64,000 bases of DNA from Poa pratensis (GCA_947311845.1 CAMZMU010000096.1:20064288-20128287), one strand, 5' to 3'. Shown: positions 1-12,120, counted from the first letter of the stretch. A program made the numbers and translations. Notes: a model not told the origin generated them from the letters alone.

Positions 1-1
1 G

Positions 2-85
2 TCCGCCACCACCATGATCACCACATACGAGTTCCTCAAGCGCCTCTCGGCGAAGAAGGGGCAGGAGAGTGGCGGCGTTCCCTGA
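2..85 (+). CDS. Mitochondrial carrier (SLC25-type), C-terminal end only
   Basis: Reading from base 2 gives 27 codons ending in TGA at 83-85, including the segment TTMITTYEFLKRLS. From family knowledge this resembles the extreme C-terminus of plant mitochondrial substrate carriers related to SLC25A44, where the sixth membrane helix ends in a Tyr-Glu-x-Leu-Lys motif. Such proteins move solutes across the inner mitochondrial membrane. Only the tail is in the window, so substrate and subfamily cannot be judged. The A/T-rich sequence after the stop looks like a 3' UTR. Seen: the open frame and stop. Inferred: the family. Confidence 0.5.
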   Translation, partial: SATTMITTYEFLKRLSAKKGQESGGVP

Positions 86-350
86 CTTCTGATGGCAAGT
101 ATAGATAGTGCGAATTAGGTGTTTTTTGTTTGGTTTGTTTCGTTCCTTTCCACAGCTTATCTTATCTTTCAGGTGTCGAAAAGAGAATTGTGATCAAGTG
201 TTTGTAGATAGTGTCTCTGTTTGTAACCACAAATCAATCAATGCAATCCACTTTGTTTTTTCTTAGATGATGAATCCACTTTGTTTCTGGTACTCTTGTC
301 TATCTCATATTTTATGTTGTGAGCCTTCTGAAGTCGTTCACTCTATACTA
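86..350 (+). other. Probable 3' UTR and downstream flank of the carrier gene
   Basis: T-rich, stop-rich sequence directly after the carrier stop codon. No other gene or repeat is seen before the Stowaway element at 351. Confidence 0.35.
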
Positions 351-530
351 CTCTCTCCGTTCCTAAATGTAAGATGTTTTAGGGGTTACACATGTTGTAT
401 ACATTTATATTAAAAAAGTAAACATACACATGAAATATGTGTAGATATATTTTGTGTGCATTAGACATATTTCATGTGCATGTGAACGTGGATAAAAGTT
501 AAAACATCTTATATTTGGGAACGGAGGGAG
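351..530. mobile_element. Stowaway (Tc1/mariner) MITE
   Basis: 180-bp non-coding element. The left end CTCTCTCCGTTCCTAAATGT pairs with the right end ending GGGAACGGAGGGAG, and both are followed inward by a match to TAAGATGTTTTA. A TA target duplication sits at 349-350 and 531-532. Terminus and TA target are diagnostic of grass Stowaway elements. Confidence 0.9.
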
Positions 531-1619
531 TAGAACAACCCAGATGATTTGGAAATGGTGATCAGACTGATGTAAGTCACTGACAACGATTCTCTGCCAT
601 GTTCCATCTTACCATACCATTAGCAAGTCTAGAAAGGACGTTCCATGGCATCAATTGATTTTTTTTTTGTTTGCTGGAGGTAGTTGATTGATTTGGGTGG
701 ATGTTACTCTGCTCTTGAATTGTACTGTACTATTGAAGATGAATTGCACGACTGACAAACTACTCCAGATCTGCAGCTCTGCCATTTACTCCCCTGCTTC
801 AACCAAACCTGGTAATTAAATCAGCTTACCATTCCATTCCGCAAAAAAAAAAAAAAAAAGAAGCAAGAAGCAGGTTTCCTGTCATCCCTGTCCGCCTCAT
901 CTGTTCTGAGCTCTGATTCTGATCATGAACTACATGGCATATCAGGAATCTGAAGACGTCAAGTGACACAGAGACTGGAGTGCACTAGCTCCCACTGATG
1001 TGATGATGCCTTCCCAACTTGCTCCATTTTTTTTTTTGATGCATCTTGATTGGTATACAGATGTGTATCTGAACTCGCGTACAAACACACACCCCACACA
1101 CGCACGCAACACCACACTCACACTAGTACGCCAGCTAAGAACTACAACCATACACCCACGCGTTTAGGAATACTATCGCAGTGGCATGACGCGGGAAGAG
1201 AGGTGAGGCCGTGTAAACGAAATATACACGTTTGAGGCCTAAATTTGTTCTCCAGCGGAACGTGTATCCGGTCGTGGAAGCTATCCACGTCCATCCAAGA
1301 CGCTACTAGACGTGGAAGTAAACACGCCTCGTCCACGCTCGTGAAAGACGCAAGCGAGGCAACTGCTCTTCTCCCGCTCTGCTCCCGCCTCCGTCCGGAG
1401 CCCATCGAAGCTCGCCGGCGGCCACTCCCCTCCGGTAAGCTCTCTCTCTCGCTCCTTTTTTTTCATTCCCGCATGTAGAGAAGAGATCAGGGGAGGCGCG
1501 GGGAGTCGCGCGGCGGCCGCACGGCTCGCCAGATCCGGCGGCGGCGGCGGCGCGCGCCATGGAGATGGGAGGGCCCGGAGAGAGGGGCTGGGGGAGGTGG
1601 GGTGAGCTCCGGCCGCGGC

Positions 1620-1885
1620 CCTGTGCGGCGGCGGCGGCCTGGAGGGCGACGGCGGCGGCCTGGAGGGAGACGGGCTGGGGGGCGGCGGCCTGGAGGGAGA
1701 TGGGCTGGGGGGCGGCGGCCTGGAGTGCGGCGCGACGGAGGAGGGAGATGGGGACGGCGCGACGGAGGAGGGAGATGGGGGCGGCGGCCCGGTCTGCCTC
1801 GATTTGGTGCTGCCCATCGATGGTAGCTGGGATTTGGTGCTGCCCATCGATGGTAGCCTCGATGGTGCTGGGATTTGGTGCTGAA
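1620..1885. repeat. GC-rich imperfect tandem repeats in the Harbinger leader
   Basis: 1620-1790 repeats a roughly 30-bp GC-rich unit around GGCGGCGGCCTGGAGGGAGA. 1800-1885 repeats a roughly 29-bp unit GATTTGGTGCTGCCCATCGA. Proline-rich open frames on the minus strand here are by-products of the composition. Confidence 0.6.
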
Positions 1886-2136
1886 CTTCGGTGTAGACTG
1901 TTAGTTTGACATATAGACTGCTACCAAATTCTTATTGATTTGCTAACATATTTGTTGTTTCCTGTGTGTATTCGTTGATTGTTTGCAGATGGATGGTGAT
2001 GAAAGCTTCTTGGACACCATGGATTTTGGTTACACATAAACACAACCAGAAAGTCCAATTGGAGAGCAACCAACCCCATCAACTCAGCATCAAGCAACAC
2101 CAATAACAGAGAAAGGAAAATCCAACAAAGGATGTA

Positions 2137-2580
2137 ACCATATGTTAGCATCCGCATTGCCGCGGTCATCTTTTGCAGAGGATGTAACCCAAGAGCTCCA
2201 GAAGCACTTCTTTTTTGCGTAAAATAACCATCATAGTCATGCTCAAGTATACCATCAGCTATGCGGTTGAACAAATTACGGGACATCCTAAATCTGTGCA
2301 TAAAAAGTAAATGAGACGGGGAAATGAAAAATGGGCCAACACAGAGAAGTGTACTAATTACGAACCTTCGTCGAAACAAATGTTCGGGATAGCGAGGAAC
2401 TTCTTTGAAGTAGTCGTCCCACAGAAGAACAAATCCGGCATCTCTTCCTCGATCGATTGTCTGACGTCCATGCTTGGAACCGCCATGGCGTCGAGCGTTC
2501 ATCCTCTCTTCCTCCTCGCGCTCGGCGAATGCTGCAAGTATGAGTTCATCGTCGCCAGATGAAGATGACGAAGAACTCAT
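2137..2580 (-). pseudogene. Harbinger transposase, N-terminal fragment
   Basis: ATG at 2580-2578 opens a serine-rich N-terminus ([12 protein letters not shown]), then [23 protein letters not shown] intron at about 2369-2288 separates this from [18 protein letters not shown] and [12 protein letters not shown]. This is the conserved N-terminal region of plant PIF/Harbinger (ALP1-like) transposases, which cut and rejoin DNA in the nucleus. The DDE catalytic domain is absent because the frame runs into the antisense of ORF1 at about 2137. It cannot encode an active enzyme. Confidence 0.7.
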
Positions 2581-2880
2581 GATCATATCCCAAGAGGATG
2601 TGTTCATTGTGTCGTGTGAGAGACGATAGAGAAATCTGGGAGTGATTACAGAAGTCACAACTAGAAATGCTGGGAGAGAGGTGGTAGGGGGTGGTTTATA
2701 TAGAACAGAAATATAGCCGTTGAAAATATGGTTGTTTGAAAAATATAGCCGTTGGGATATACACGTCCTGATTTACACGTTCCACTGAAAAACTAGGAGG
2801 TGTAAAATTTAGCAACGTGTATATGGAGGTGTATATGGAGATATACACGGCCAATTTTACACCTTCCACTAGAGATGCTC

Positions 2881-3696
2881 TTACCCTTTTTGTCAGTTTT
2901 TTCCTTCGGAGCTTCTATGACTTTTCTCATTGAGAAAGTAGGATCCTTAAGAGTCTTCTCTTGGAATAAACAAGTATCACTACTAGATTTTGATGATGTC
3001 TCAACTGCCAGCACTACATTGGTTACAAATCGCACGTAAATCTCTCATGTTGATAATGGTTAGCCTCTCTTGTTTGTGACGGCTAGACGTGTGCTTATTC
3101 ATTGTTTAGGCTATCATTATCCACTGGACTACTTTATTCCCATTGCTCTGTTTCTTTGATAGTGCATTGTCTTTTCGTACTTTTTTTATTACCTCTTGCT
3201 CTAGGTTTGCTCGAGTGCAAATATCATTGTTAATTCTGACCTATTACCCATAGTCTAAGTTCACTGAGAGATAACAATATGGAGTTGGAATACTTGGACT
3301 GTTGAGAATTAGATCCTAGGTTACTTTGAGTAAAAAAAGTTGATATATTACCTAGCGGCACAATGTGTTCCTTCTGTAACTGCAAAGCTCCCGAACATAT
3401 AAACATGTATTATCAAATATTGGAATAAACGTGTCTAATCACAAGAATTGTAGGATGCAATCAGTATATTCCAACTATGATTACTACTGCGTACTACTCA
3501 GGATCCTTTACCAAGAAAATCTCTTATCCGCCAAGTTCCGAATATGTGGTTATTGGCAAATGAAAATGACTTGTACTCACTATGATGGAGAATAATTATG
3601 CCATGGAGAACAATCTTTCTTTTCTGGGTGAATTGTTTATCTTATCCAAAGTGATTTGCCTTCTGACCCAATGCTCTACCTTGATAGGTAGTCACT

Positions 3697-3731
<35 letters not shown>

Positions 3732-4561
3732 TCATACAGGATAGACATACCACGTCAACAAAGATGATTGCTTCAGTGAGTGACTTAGAATATGTATATC
3801 TAAGTTGACCAGAAGGCAATGCTTTGTGCTTGTAATTATGTATTAGGCATCTGTCGGGCTAATCTCTGATGGTGAAAGCTCATTAGAATCAGGTAGGACT
3901 TGAGCATCCACAAAGCAGTTCTGAATCAGACGTGTAACCGGTACTTATCGAAACATAGTATGAACTCACCTAAAGAACCGCCCATCTCTATGGGCCACTT
4001 CAAGCTTAAGCCTGCTTATAGATTCCGGTGAAGAGAAACTGTGATGGGTGAACTTGAGGTGGAGTTCTTGTCAATTTTCCTTACTATCACGTCAACAAGA
4101 TTGGGTGGAATCGAAGCAACTGTTGGGACTTGTAGAATGGACGAAACTCAGAAGTTCCAGACTGCTTAAGAAGTTGGTTTTCATGAGAATTTGGCAACAG
4201 TTTCTGTAAGAATCATCAAATATTCCAGGCAGGGAATTGGTTTTGGTAAGCTGCGGTTCCAGGACAGAGGGTATTTCTAGGCTACACAGTAACACACCTT
4301 TTATGCGATTCAACACAACTTCGTGCCCAATCAAAAGCCAAAACCAGTGTTGGAAAACATGTGGGTGGTCATATTATCAGAGCTATCGTATAAACGACAC
4401 CTTAACCTCAACGTGCGTGCACACACTGACAGACTACTGCAGCTGCCCAGAGAGGGAGTAGTGTTAGCTCCAACCGCAAAATGTACAAACATGGATCAAC
4501 AGCTAGCTCATGTCAACGCCGAAGCTCTCCGTTCTGTTTTCATGTGCGCGCTTCTCCTATC
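2881..4561. other. Intergenic region, 3' flank of the BREVIS RADIX-like gene
   Basis: No convincing gene. It contains a (CTGG)n microsatellite near 3698-3731. The part next to 4561 is the likely 3' UTR of the minus-strand gene. Confidence 0.4.
3698..3731. repeat. (CTGG)n tetranucleotide microsatellite
   Basis: About eight uninterrupted copies of CTGG/GGCT are read directly from the sequence. Confidence 0.95.
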
Positions 4562-7500
4562 TCAGAGGTACTGCTCGTGTATCCTCGCTCGGTTCTCTTC
4601 CCACCACAGCCTCGCATGCATCTCGCTGAACTTCTCTCGGCTGCAAGCACAACAAAGAGTCAACGGATAAGCAAGCCTGTCAGTCACAAAGAAGACTAAC
4701 AAGGTGAGGATGGAAGACGCACCTGAATCGAACACGGCGTAGTTCTCGGATGCCGCCAGGCAGAGCCCGGATGGTAATATATACACCAGGCTGGTCTTCT
4801 TCCACCCACTCCCTCTCCTGGTCGCTTGCGTTGCTGATGGACACCGAGAGCTCACCGGACCTGTCGGCGTCTTCTGGAGATGAGCTCGTCCTCATCGACG
4901 CATCCATCGACGAGGTTTCCGTCTTCGCTCCGCTTATACTTGACAGCTTCGGTGTCGACGCTAGCCCCACTGAGTCATAGCACTGCTGTCCATGGTGGTG
5001 GTGGAGGCCGTTACAGTGGTGCTCAAGAGAATCCGATGAAGAGTAACCCATCGCTCCGCCACCCGATGCAGGTCTCTGTAAGGAACGAGGTAATCGCTCT
5101 TTGTCCAGTGGTGGCGTTACTGGGCTGTCCTCCTTGGAGCTCTGTAGAGAACAAAGGGCATCGAACAATGTAAAGGCTATACTTGGAGACGGATCTGTAG
5201 TGATTGAAACAGCTAAGGATAAATTTACCACATCTCACCTCATCTTCAGATTTTGGAGTAGTGGGGAGAGGGACACTTTGATGGTTAAACCTCTGCACGT
5301 TGTAAAGTTCCATCACTTTGTCATAATTTTCAGCCCACCACCTTTGTGCTTGCCATTTGTTGAACATCTCACGGCTGTCGTACATCATTCCATACAAAAA
5401 AAAACATCATGATGAATTACACATGCAATATTATCATAGGAAAAAAAGGTAAGCAAGCATGCATATTCTTATGTACATTTCCTTTTCTAATATTGGCTAG
5501 TATATGTTTAGGTGATATCTTGTGCAAAAGCACTGCATTATCAAATCACACGCAAAGAAGAACCAAACTGTCTTTCATGTACGTAATCATAGAATGAGTA
5601 GTGAATTGATAAGCCGCACCGGCTATAACTTAGTAATCTACATAATCAATAAACACGAAGCTGTGGAGACTTAACAAATTCATCGGAATCAAGTCGGCAC
5701 ACAGGCAGCTAAGAGATATCGATCATGGCAGCAAATATTTTACATGCAGTCCTCTTGCATGGTTCAGAATAAAAGAGTGTTTGCTTCGTTACTCTATGAT
5801 TCCCCAGATCAGACTAGGAAAGTTTTCCTTTCACAACTTATGCTATTCCTGTCCATCTTTTTCTTTGTGCCTCATAACTCATGACATATGTATGTGTTCC
5901 CAAGACGGTGGTATGGATGCAGGATGCCTGGTAGTACCATATAGCTATTTTAGTCCCACTTGGACCTTGATTTGCAGACTTCTGTTTTCACATATGCATA
6001 TCAACGATTTAAAAACCCAGGTTCAAGTAATACAGTGAACAGACAACCAACTTCACCAGGCAATCTAAATACAGAACCGATGGAGATTTAAATACACTCC
6101 CAAAATATAGCACACCATTTAAAAAGGAAAGCCCTAGATAGCTTATAATCTCTAATATAACATTAGGAACAGCCAGTATAGCAAGAGCTGGGAGCCTGGG
6201 AGCTATTCAATTCTTATGATATATCGCTGTATATCATGGTGAAGGGACCAGAGAGAGAGAGATGATGCAATTGCGATGGCCTACGGCTGTCAATTTACTG
6301 TGTAGCCCATGCCCCATTGAACACGCAGTGGCCAAGTAAATCCACATCTGCTGCCAAGCACAGGCGCTGGTGTTTATGCCATACGTTGGTAGATCTAAAG
6401 CACATTAGTCAACTGATCCGCACGCTCAATGGAATGACAACTAGTGTATCCCGTGACAACGTTGGCAGTTAAACCAATGTTACTCCATAAGCTACCAAAT
6501 TGTAAATTGACCCTACTTGCCTTAGATCTTGAACCATTGAACTAAACTAAAGAACACCTGCACCCACCTTAAGGTCCAGCTAGTGTTTGCAGCCATAAAA
6601 TAGTATTTTATTTAATACCTAATAATGCTAGTGGGGCCCAATCAACATAGCTGGCCATGAGGGATTCCTCACAAGAATCTTATTTTAACAATGCTGCTAT
6701 GCACACAAACAAATCTTACAACGACCATTATAAACTCAATCCGAACACTACAAATTATAATGAACATATTTTCAAATGCACACTTTTAATTTGTAGTGCC
6801 AAGACTAAGTTTACAAAAGTGGTTCGTAAGATCTGATTATAACTATGGTGTTATTGGAACTAGAGCTCTACATATTAGCAAAAATGTTGTCAAGTAAAGG
6901 TCCATGTTGGATGGTTATCCTGATAACCCGGTGTGGAGGGACCCAACTACATATCAATAAGAGCACGAGACGGCAAGCAAATGGCCAAAGAAGCCGGAGT
7001 AGCTTTTCCGTTCCAACGCTTCTCTTTCCATTATTGAGGTGTAGGTTATGGGCCTCTCATGTCTTCCTGGAGAGGAAGCATTATCGCCAGCACAGCAAAG
7101 GTATGATTTTGATAACCTAAAGTACAAATGTGCAAGCTGGATTTGGCCCACATAGTACTGTAAGTTCAAAATTCATAGCAGGTTGATACACCGAGCTGCT
7201 ACGTACTTCTAGCGTGGGAGATTGACATGATCCCATTAACTCTATAATGTATGGCTTAAGATTTTAAATCTACCGACTCTATAACATGCATGCTGACACA
7301 TCTAGACTTCGACCTGGCTGGAGCACGTGAGGGGTTAAATGAGGGTCTTAATCATAGAGTTGACAACGGAAGTAGTGTCATATTCTAAAGTCACTGCTAT
7401 TTACACTGCACCCGCTTGTTTCCGTTAGAGCCATCCAGTATGTAAAATTTAAAATAGCTGATCTACTATCTGTAGAGCATATCGGAGTGAAGAAAAATTC

Positions 7501-9107
7501 TAGCAGATATGTAGGGTAATATTTTTAGTATTTTTACAAATTGGAATCTCTGTGTTACCATTCCAACGGCATAGTGGATGACATGTAAGTGAGAACATGG
7601 GGGCTTATAGTCATCTCGCAAGATTATTAAAAACAATCCGTCCCTTCATAAAATTGAGTTTGGATGGTTTCTATCTCATAGCTCATATCAAACTTGCCTT
7701 TCCAAGCCAACAGAGAACGAAATTCAAGACTCAAATTTCACCGCTTCACTAGTAGTATCTACTCCCTCCGTTCACATGCGGATGTATCTATACTTGTAAC
7801 ATGTCTAGATACATCCACTTTTAAACAAATGGAAGTCATCTAATTTAGAACGGAGGGAGTACTAAATAGACTAGCAACTTTTGAGCACAAATGCTAAATC
7901 AAAGCAACTAAAAAAGGAATAAAAGAGAAATTTAGAAGAGAGGGAAACAACAATTTATACCTAAAAACTATATGAGCAATATTTAAAATGTAAACAAGAT
8001 GTTAACCAAGACAAAGTTGGGCTTACTAAGTGAAGTATGATATATGCTTTTCTCATAAAAAATTTGTAGTAATTATGTGTACTGAGTACTGACCAGTAAA
8101 AATAAGAAAGATACTGCTTGGAACTTCAATCGGTTGAGAGTTTTGACCACACATTGTGTCCCATCTGTGTGCAATTTTTCTACCAAATTTAGCAAAGCAT
8201 TGTTCTATTCATATGCAGGAAGATCTCAAAATCTCAATCACGTTTGCTCAAAATGTAAGCTAGGCCAATAGAATTCCAATCAACGAACCGAGAAATGCAC
8301 ATACACAAATTGCAGATATTAACTCAAGTAACGCAATGGCGTGACAGCACACACCTGAATCGGATGCGCTTGAGGTCGTTGCCACCTTGCGGCAGTGAGA
8401 CAAACGTGATGAGGACGCCGGGCTCCACCTGCGCCACCCACTCCTTGGCGTTGTCCTCCTTGCCGCCGCCGCCGCCGCCGTCGCCGGACAACATCTCGTC
8501 GTCCTCCTCCGCCTCCTCCTCATCCCCGGCGAGGAAGTCGGTGCGCGCGCTCATGGACGGCGTGGCATCCCCGCTCGAGCCGCCGCCGCCGCCCGCGGCG
8601 CGTCGGTACGCGTAGTGGAAGCGGCCGGAGCCCGAGGCGGCGTCCGAGTCCCTGAAGCCGCTGCCGCCGCGGTGGTGGTACGGGTGGTGCCGCCCCGAGG
8701 CCCCCGCCGAGGAGCCGGCGCAGGGCTTGCAGTGCCGGTACGCGCCCGACGCCTTCAGCGCCATGTCCTTGATCTGAAACAAACCAAAAGGAAATCAAAT
8801 CCCCCGTCAATTCAAACCCGATCTGATGATTACGACCTCGAAACGAGATTTCCAAGACCTAAAAAGATGTAGCTTTCCAGGCAAATTTCGACGAAATAAA
8901 AAAAAATCGACATTTGAAGCAGAAGGCACAGTGCCGAGAACCCACCTGGGCGGTGAGCGCCTTGATGGCCTGCCGCGTGCTGGGCGTCGCCGCGCCGCCG
9001 ACCCCGTCGACGACGTCCACGTCCTCCGGTGGCGGCGGCGGGTCGTGCAGCGGCGGCAGACCACCGCCGCCGCCGAGCTGCCTGGAGCATGCGACGCACG
9101 CGAGCAT
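4562..9107 (-). CDS. BRXL: BREVIS RADIX-like protein, five exons
   Basis: Exons on the minus strand are 9107-8946, 8773-8355, 5374-5239, 5141-4723 and 4640-4562 (1215 nt, 404 residues, TGA stop), all with GT..AG introns and matching phases. The start MLACVACSRQL is the usual BRX N-terminus; a more upstream in-frame ATG (9146) was not used. Residues 56-72 hold the conserved KDMALKASGAYRHCKPC box. The first BRX domain spans about 163-223 (EWVAQVEPGVLITFVSLP, then FNKWQAQRWWAENYDKV). The second spans about 349-404 (EWVEEDQPGVYITIRALP, then ARLWWEENRARIHEQYL). Family members are plant-specific, polar plasma-membrane-associated regulators of growth and phloem or root development linked to auxin. 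Intron 2 is 2980 bp and carries a Stowaway. No break is seen and length is normal for the family. Confidence 0.93.
5375..8354 (-). other. Intron 2 of the BREVIS RADIX-like gene
   Basis: A 2980-bp A/T-rich intron bounded by a GTGTGT donor (8354) and a CAG acceptor (5375). It has no coding exon. Its only recognisable repeat is the Stowaway at 7762-7859. Confidence 0.85.
7762..7859. mobile_element. Stowaway MITE inside a BRXL intron
   Basis: 98-bp element with termini CTCCCTCCGTTC and GAACGGAGGGAG and TA duplications at 7760-7761 and 7860-7861. The internal GGATGTATCTA / TAGATACATCC arms make it largely self-complementary. Confidence 0.92.
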
Positions 9108-9890
9108 CCCGCCCCCTTCCTCCTCCGGCGAGCACTCACGGCGCACGACCCACTCGCGAGCAGACGCGCGGCGACAGCGACAGACACCCCCGGAAAGCGG
9201 AAACCAGTAGCGGCGTGCAGCCTTAAATCAGGGGCGGCACGCACACACGGCGGTTCCGTGCCGCCGTACGAGCCGCCGTACGTACACGCGCACACGCACG
9301 CACGCCTCCTCGCCTGGCTGGCTCCTCTATCTCCGATCTCGAGCTCGAGTTAAGAGCATTAATGGCGGATTAGTATAATGCGCTTGATGGCAGGAGCCGC
9401 ACAACGGCACGAGCCAAGTGGGATTTGATTTATGGAGCGGCGCGGCTGCTGCTCCTCCGCCCCCACCGCGATCGAGCGGCCGAGCAGGACATCAATGTAA
9501 AGTTTCCCTGACACATGTATATCTCTGGCGGGTGGTGCGGCCGTGTGGGCAGTAGTACGAGTAGCACTTGCAGGTTGCCAGCCCAGCAGGGAGTGGTGAA
9601 CTTTTTTTTTTTTCGTCTGCGAGCGTGTCTGGCCTCGATGGGGTTTTTTTTTTTTTTTGAATTTTAGATGGGGTTGGTGGTGAAAAGGCGGAGTGAAAGG
9701 TTCACATATGTCGTGACTTCCCTCCCGTTGTCTGTACATTTTTCTTCGAGATTCGAATGATTCAGAGTATAGCGAGATTTTAATCAAGATCAATTTCTAG
9801 GTTCCCGCCTCAATCGTTTTCTCGAGTCCATGGCGACGAGATGGATGGAAAGATGGGATCTAGTGGCCGAGCCGAGGGGGTAAAACTGTG
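9108..9890. other. 5' flank of the BREVIS RADIX-like gene
   Basis: GC-rich leader at 9108-9350, then mixed sequence with two long T runs. A possible TATA-like TATACTAAT lies on the minus strand near 9370. No gene is seen. The T run at 9646 belongs to a small insert listed separately. Confidence 0.35.
9637..9675 (-). mobile_element. Poly(T) micro-insert with 9-bp target duplication
   Basis: GATGGGGTT at 9637-9645 is repeated at 9667-9675 around a 21-bp insert of about 13 T then GAATTTTA. Read on the minus strand this is a few bases followed by a poly(A) tail, as expected of a retroposon copy truncated almost completely at its 5' end. Confidence 0.5.
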
Positions 9891-9929
9891 TGCTGTGTTT
9901 GCTTTCAGGAGCTAGTCTACACAACTATA

Positions 9930-11270
9930 CCCTCTCGCTCTCGTCGCCCCCCCCCCCCCCCCCCCCCGTGGGCGACCAGAGCGCCCCCATCCCCTCCGGC
10001 CAACAGATCCCTCCCCACCCTCTTCCCCCACCGCCGCCGCCGGCGGATGCCGCCGGGCAAGCTTGTGCGGTGCTGGCGGCGGCGGATTTCCCTTCCCCGT
10101 GTCGAGTAGAGGTGGAGGCGGGGTTCCCTTCTCATGGCGGCGGTGCACATCGGGTGGCTACAGGTCGGCTTCGGCCGAGGGGCGTCATGGCGGCGGCGGC
10201 GCGCGCAGCGCTGCGGGGCGGCACAGCGAGGCGGGCGGCGGCGCGCTGCAGCGAGGAGTGGCTCGGGTGCGCCCAGATCCAGCCCTGTGACCCAGATCGG
10301 GCCCTGGTGGCCCAGATCGGGGCCCATCTGGTCAGGTCGAGCCAGCCTTTTTTCGCAGCGCGTTCGGCAGCGGACGCGAGGTAGCCAGTGCAGGGACAAC
10401 AGCGACGACGGCCGGCCTGTTGCAGCATGGCAGCGAGCCTCACGGGCCCTTGGGCTTGGCCGGACCCTATTAGAATTGGTGTGCCCCCGAGGGGGCTTTA
10501 CGGGCCAGGCGGGCCTGGCTGAATCTAGCGGGGACCGGTTCGCTCTGTGGCCGCGTCCGGTCGACTACCGCCTTCGGCGGTGGAGGTAGTTCCCTCCGCG
10601 TGGTCGTGGTTCTGTTGTCTCTGGTACCAGCTTTTCTTCGCCTCCGTCTTGCTGTCCTCGTGATGGTTGCTTCAGTGAGACGACGATGGTGGCTTGGTGG
10701 CCGTGGTGGCGCATGCTTGGCGGGTGGTGAGTTTGGTGGCGGCGAGGCCTCGTCCTCGTGGGCTCCTGTGCATCGGATCATTTGGGATGGCGGACATGGT
10801 TATTCGGGAGAAATCCTTGTTGGCTTGACCGACACCGACGCGGTGCCGCCTTTGGGTGGCATCTTCCTTCCTGAAGGGCATCGTGGCTATCCGTCGTCTG
10901 TCTCCCTAAGTGTGCCGGGGGAAACCCTAGGAACAGTTTGCTGGTCCGGGCGGCAGCATCTCTCCCTTCTTGAAGGGCTGCTTGGCACTAGATGATTCGA
11001 CGCAAGGAGCGTGGTGGTACTTCTTCGGGGAGGGCGCAGCGGCTGCAGGTCATCGTAGTTTAGTCGATCTACCTTTGTCTCAATTTCTTTCTGTTTTTCT
11101 TGTTTTGGGCGTTTGTGTGTGTTTGCTGCTGCCCCAGCTTGTGCGGTGTCGAGTTTGTATTGTCGGTTGTATGCTGGTCGGTGCTTTATTTATAAAGCTG
11201 GGCGAAAGCCTGTTTCGTGTGTGGCCGAGCCCTCTTTGAGCTCCTTGCCGTCGTCGATAGGGACTATCCA
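9930..11270 (+). mobile_element. GC-rich LINE-related retroposon (putative, non-autonomous)
   Basis: About 1.3 kb of GC-rich sequence with no recognisable protein. It ends near 11190-11215 in TTTATTTATAAAGCTGGGCG followed by AAAGCCTGTTTCG, a 3' end I associate with grass LINE-type elements. A related 3' end occurs at 19410-19440. A run of 21 C residues lies at 9947-9967. No target duplication could be found, so the limits are approximate. Confidence 0.35.
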
Positions 11271-11389
11271 ATGACCTCCGTGTGCTGGGACGCTAGTGCT
11301 TCATCAACACAATGGTAGTTGTGTCCTCGTGCCCTCTCGCTTGTGAGCGGTAGTGGAGTTTTTTAGTTCCAATGATCTGCTTGACTGTG

Positions 11390-12120
11390 AGTTGTATTTC
11401 ATAGACTAAACAAGGAAGATGCAAGATCATCAACAAAATGAAGCTACGGAAACATTCCCGATGCTTCCTATTCTAACACCCACACTTTTCCATTTGGGTT
11501 TATCGCTATCGTGCGTAATTATCAGACTCCAATCAAACATATGACTCGCTAGAAATATCGAACATATGGATGATGACACTAGTTACATGGATAAGCCTAT
11601 GTAGAATGCACGAAGGAGAGAGGTGAGAAAAATAGAACACAAGAGAGTAGGTATATATATATGCAAGAAATAATCAAGACGAGAGGTGTGCGCTTCTATT
11701 AAAAATGGTTGGTGTGAGTCTATTGAACAATGTTACAGTAACCGAGTTAATTCAAGATGCATTTGGACTAGTTATGATAACATGCATACACACATGTGAG
11801 CTTTGATACTTGTTCTATTCTTGCTTGCTGGAATGAAGATCCAGATTATCCCTCTTCTCTCCATCTATTAAATAACTTTTAATTCCAAGACACATTTTGA
11901 TGATATCATGCATCTCCGTATTAATGCTTGAGATAAAGTAACTACAACCAAGTTGAAGAATACAAATATCTTTAGGAATTTTTTAAAATATCATATACAA
12001 AAATCCCGCAAAAAATGCACAAAATTCAAGAATGTTTTCTATTTCACCATACATCACGTCAAAAAGATACACAAAACTCATGTGTACATTGCATCCTCTG
12101 CCGCTCTGCCTATATTAGGT
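11390..12120 (+). repeat. L repeat, copy 1
   Basis: Unclassified repeat recognised by the ordered landmarks ACATTCCCGATGCTTCCTAT, ATATGGATGATGACACTAG, AGAACACAAGAGAGTAG and GATAACATGCATACACACA. These recur in the same order at many sites in the window. No protein is encoded. Confidence 0.7.

Larger units (their letters stand above)
1195..2880. mobile_element. Internally deleted PIF/Harbinger transposon
   Basis: The plus strand at 1989 begins an ORF1-like exon ([13 protein letters not shown]) after an acceptor-like TTTGCAG. It hits a TAA at 2037-2039 and continues in frame as [16 protein letters not shown] up to about 2135. The minus strand carries the start of the transposase. The two converge and abut at about 2135, so the 3' halves of both genes are missing. 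The right end reads, on the minus strand, TAAGAGCATCTCTAGTGGAA, a typical Harbinger terminus next to a TTA/TAA target. The left end is degenerate and placed only approximately. A GC-rich leader with tandem repeats lies at 1440-1890. Confidence 0.6.

Noticed and set aside
1040..1200. Possible third SINE
   Set aside because: It has a T run and an ACACAC-rich body like the SINE 3' half, but lacks the B box, the conserved interior and a target duplication.
1281..1847. Proline/serine-rich 188-residue minus-strand frame
   Set aside because: It is the translation of GC-rich tandem repeats in the Harbinger leader. There are no domains and no codon-level conservation.
8441..9210. Long plus-strand frames opposite the BRXL exons
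   Set aside because: They are shadows of GC-rich minus-strand exons, whose frame is confirmed by splice phases and domain matches.
9947..9967. Run of 21 C as a functional element
   Set aside because: Simple low-complexity tract. Its length may also be unreliable in sequencing.
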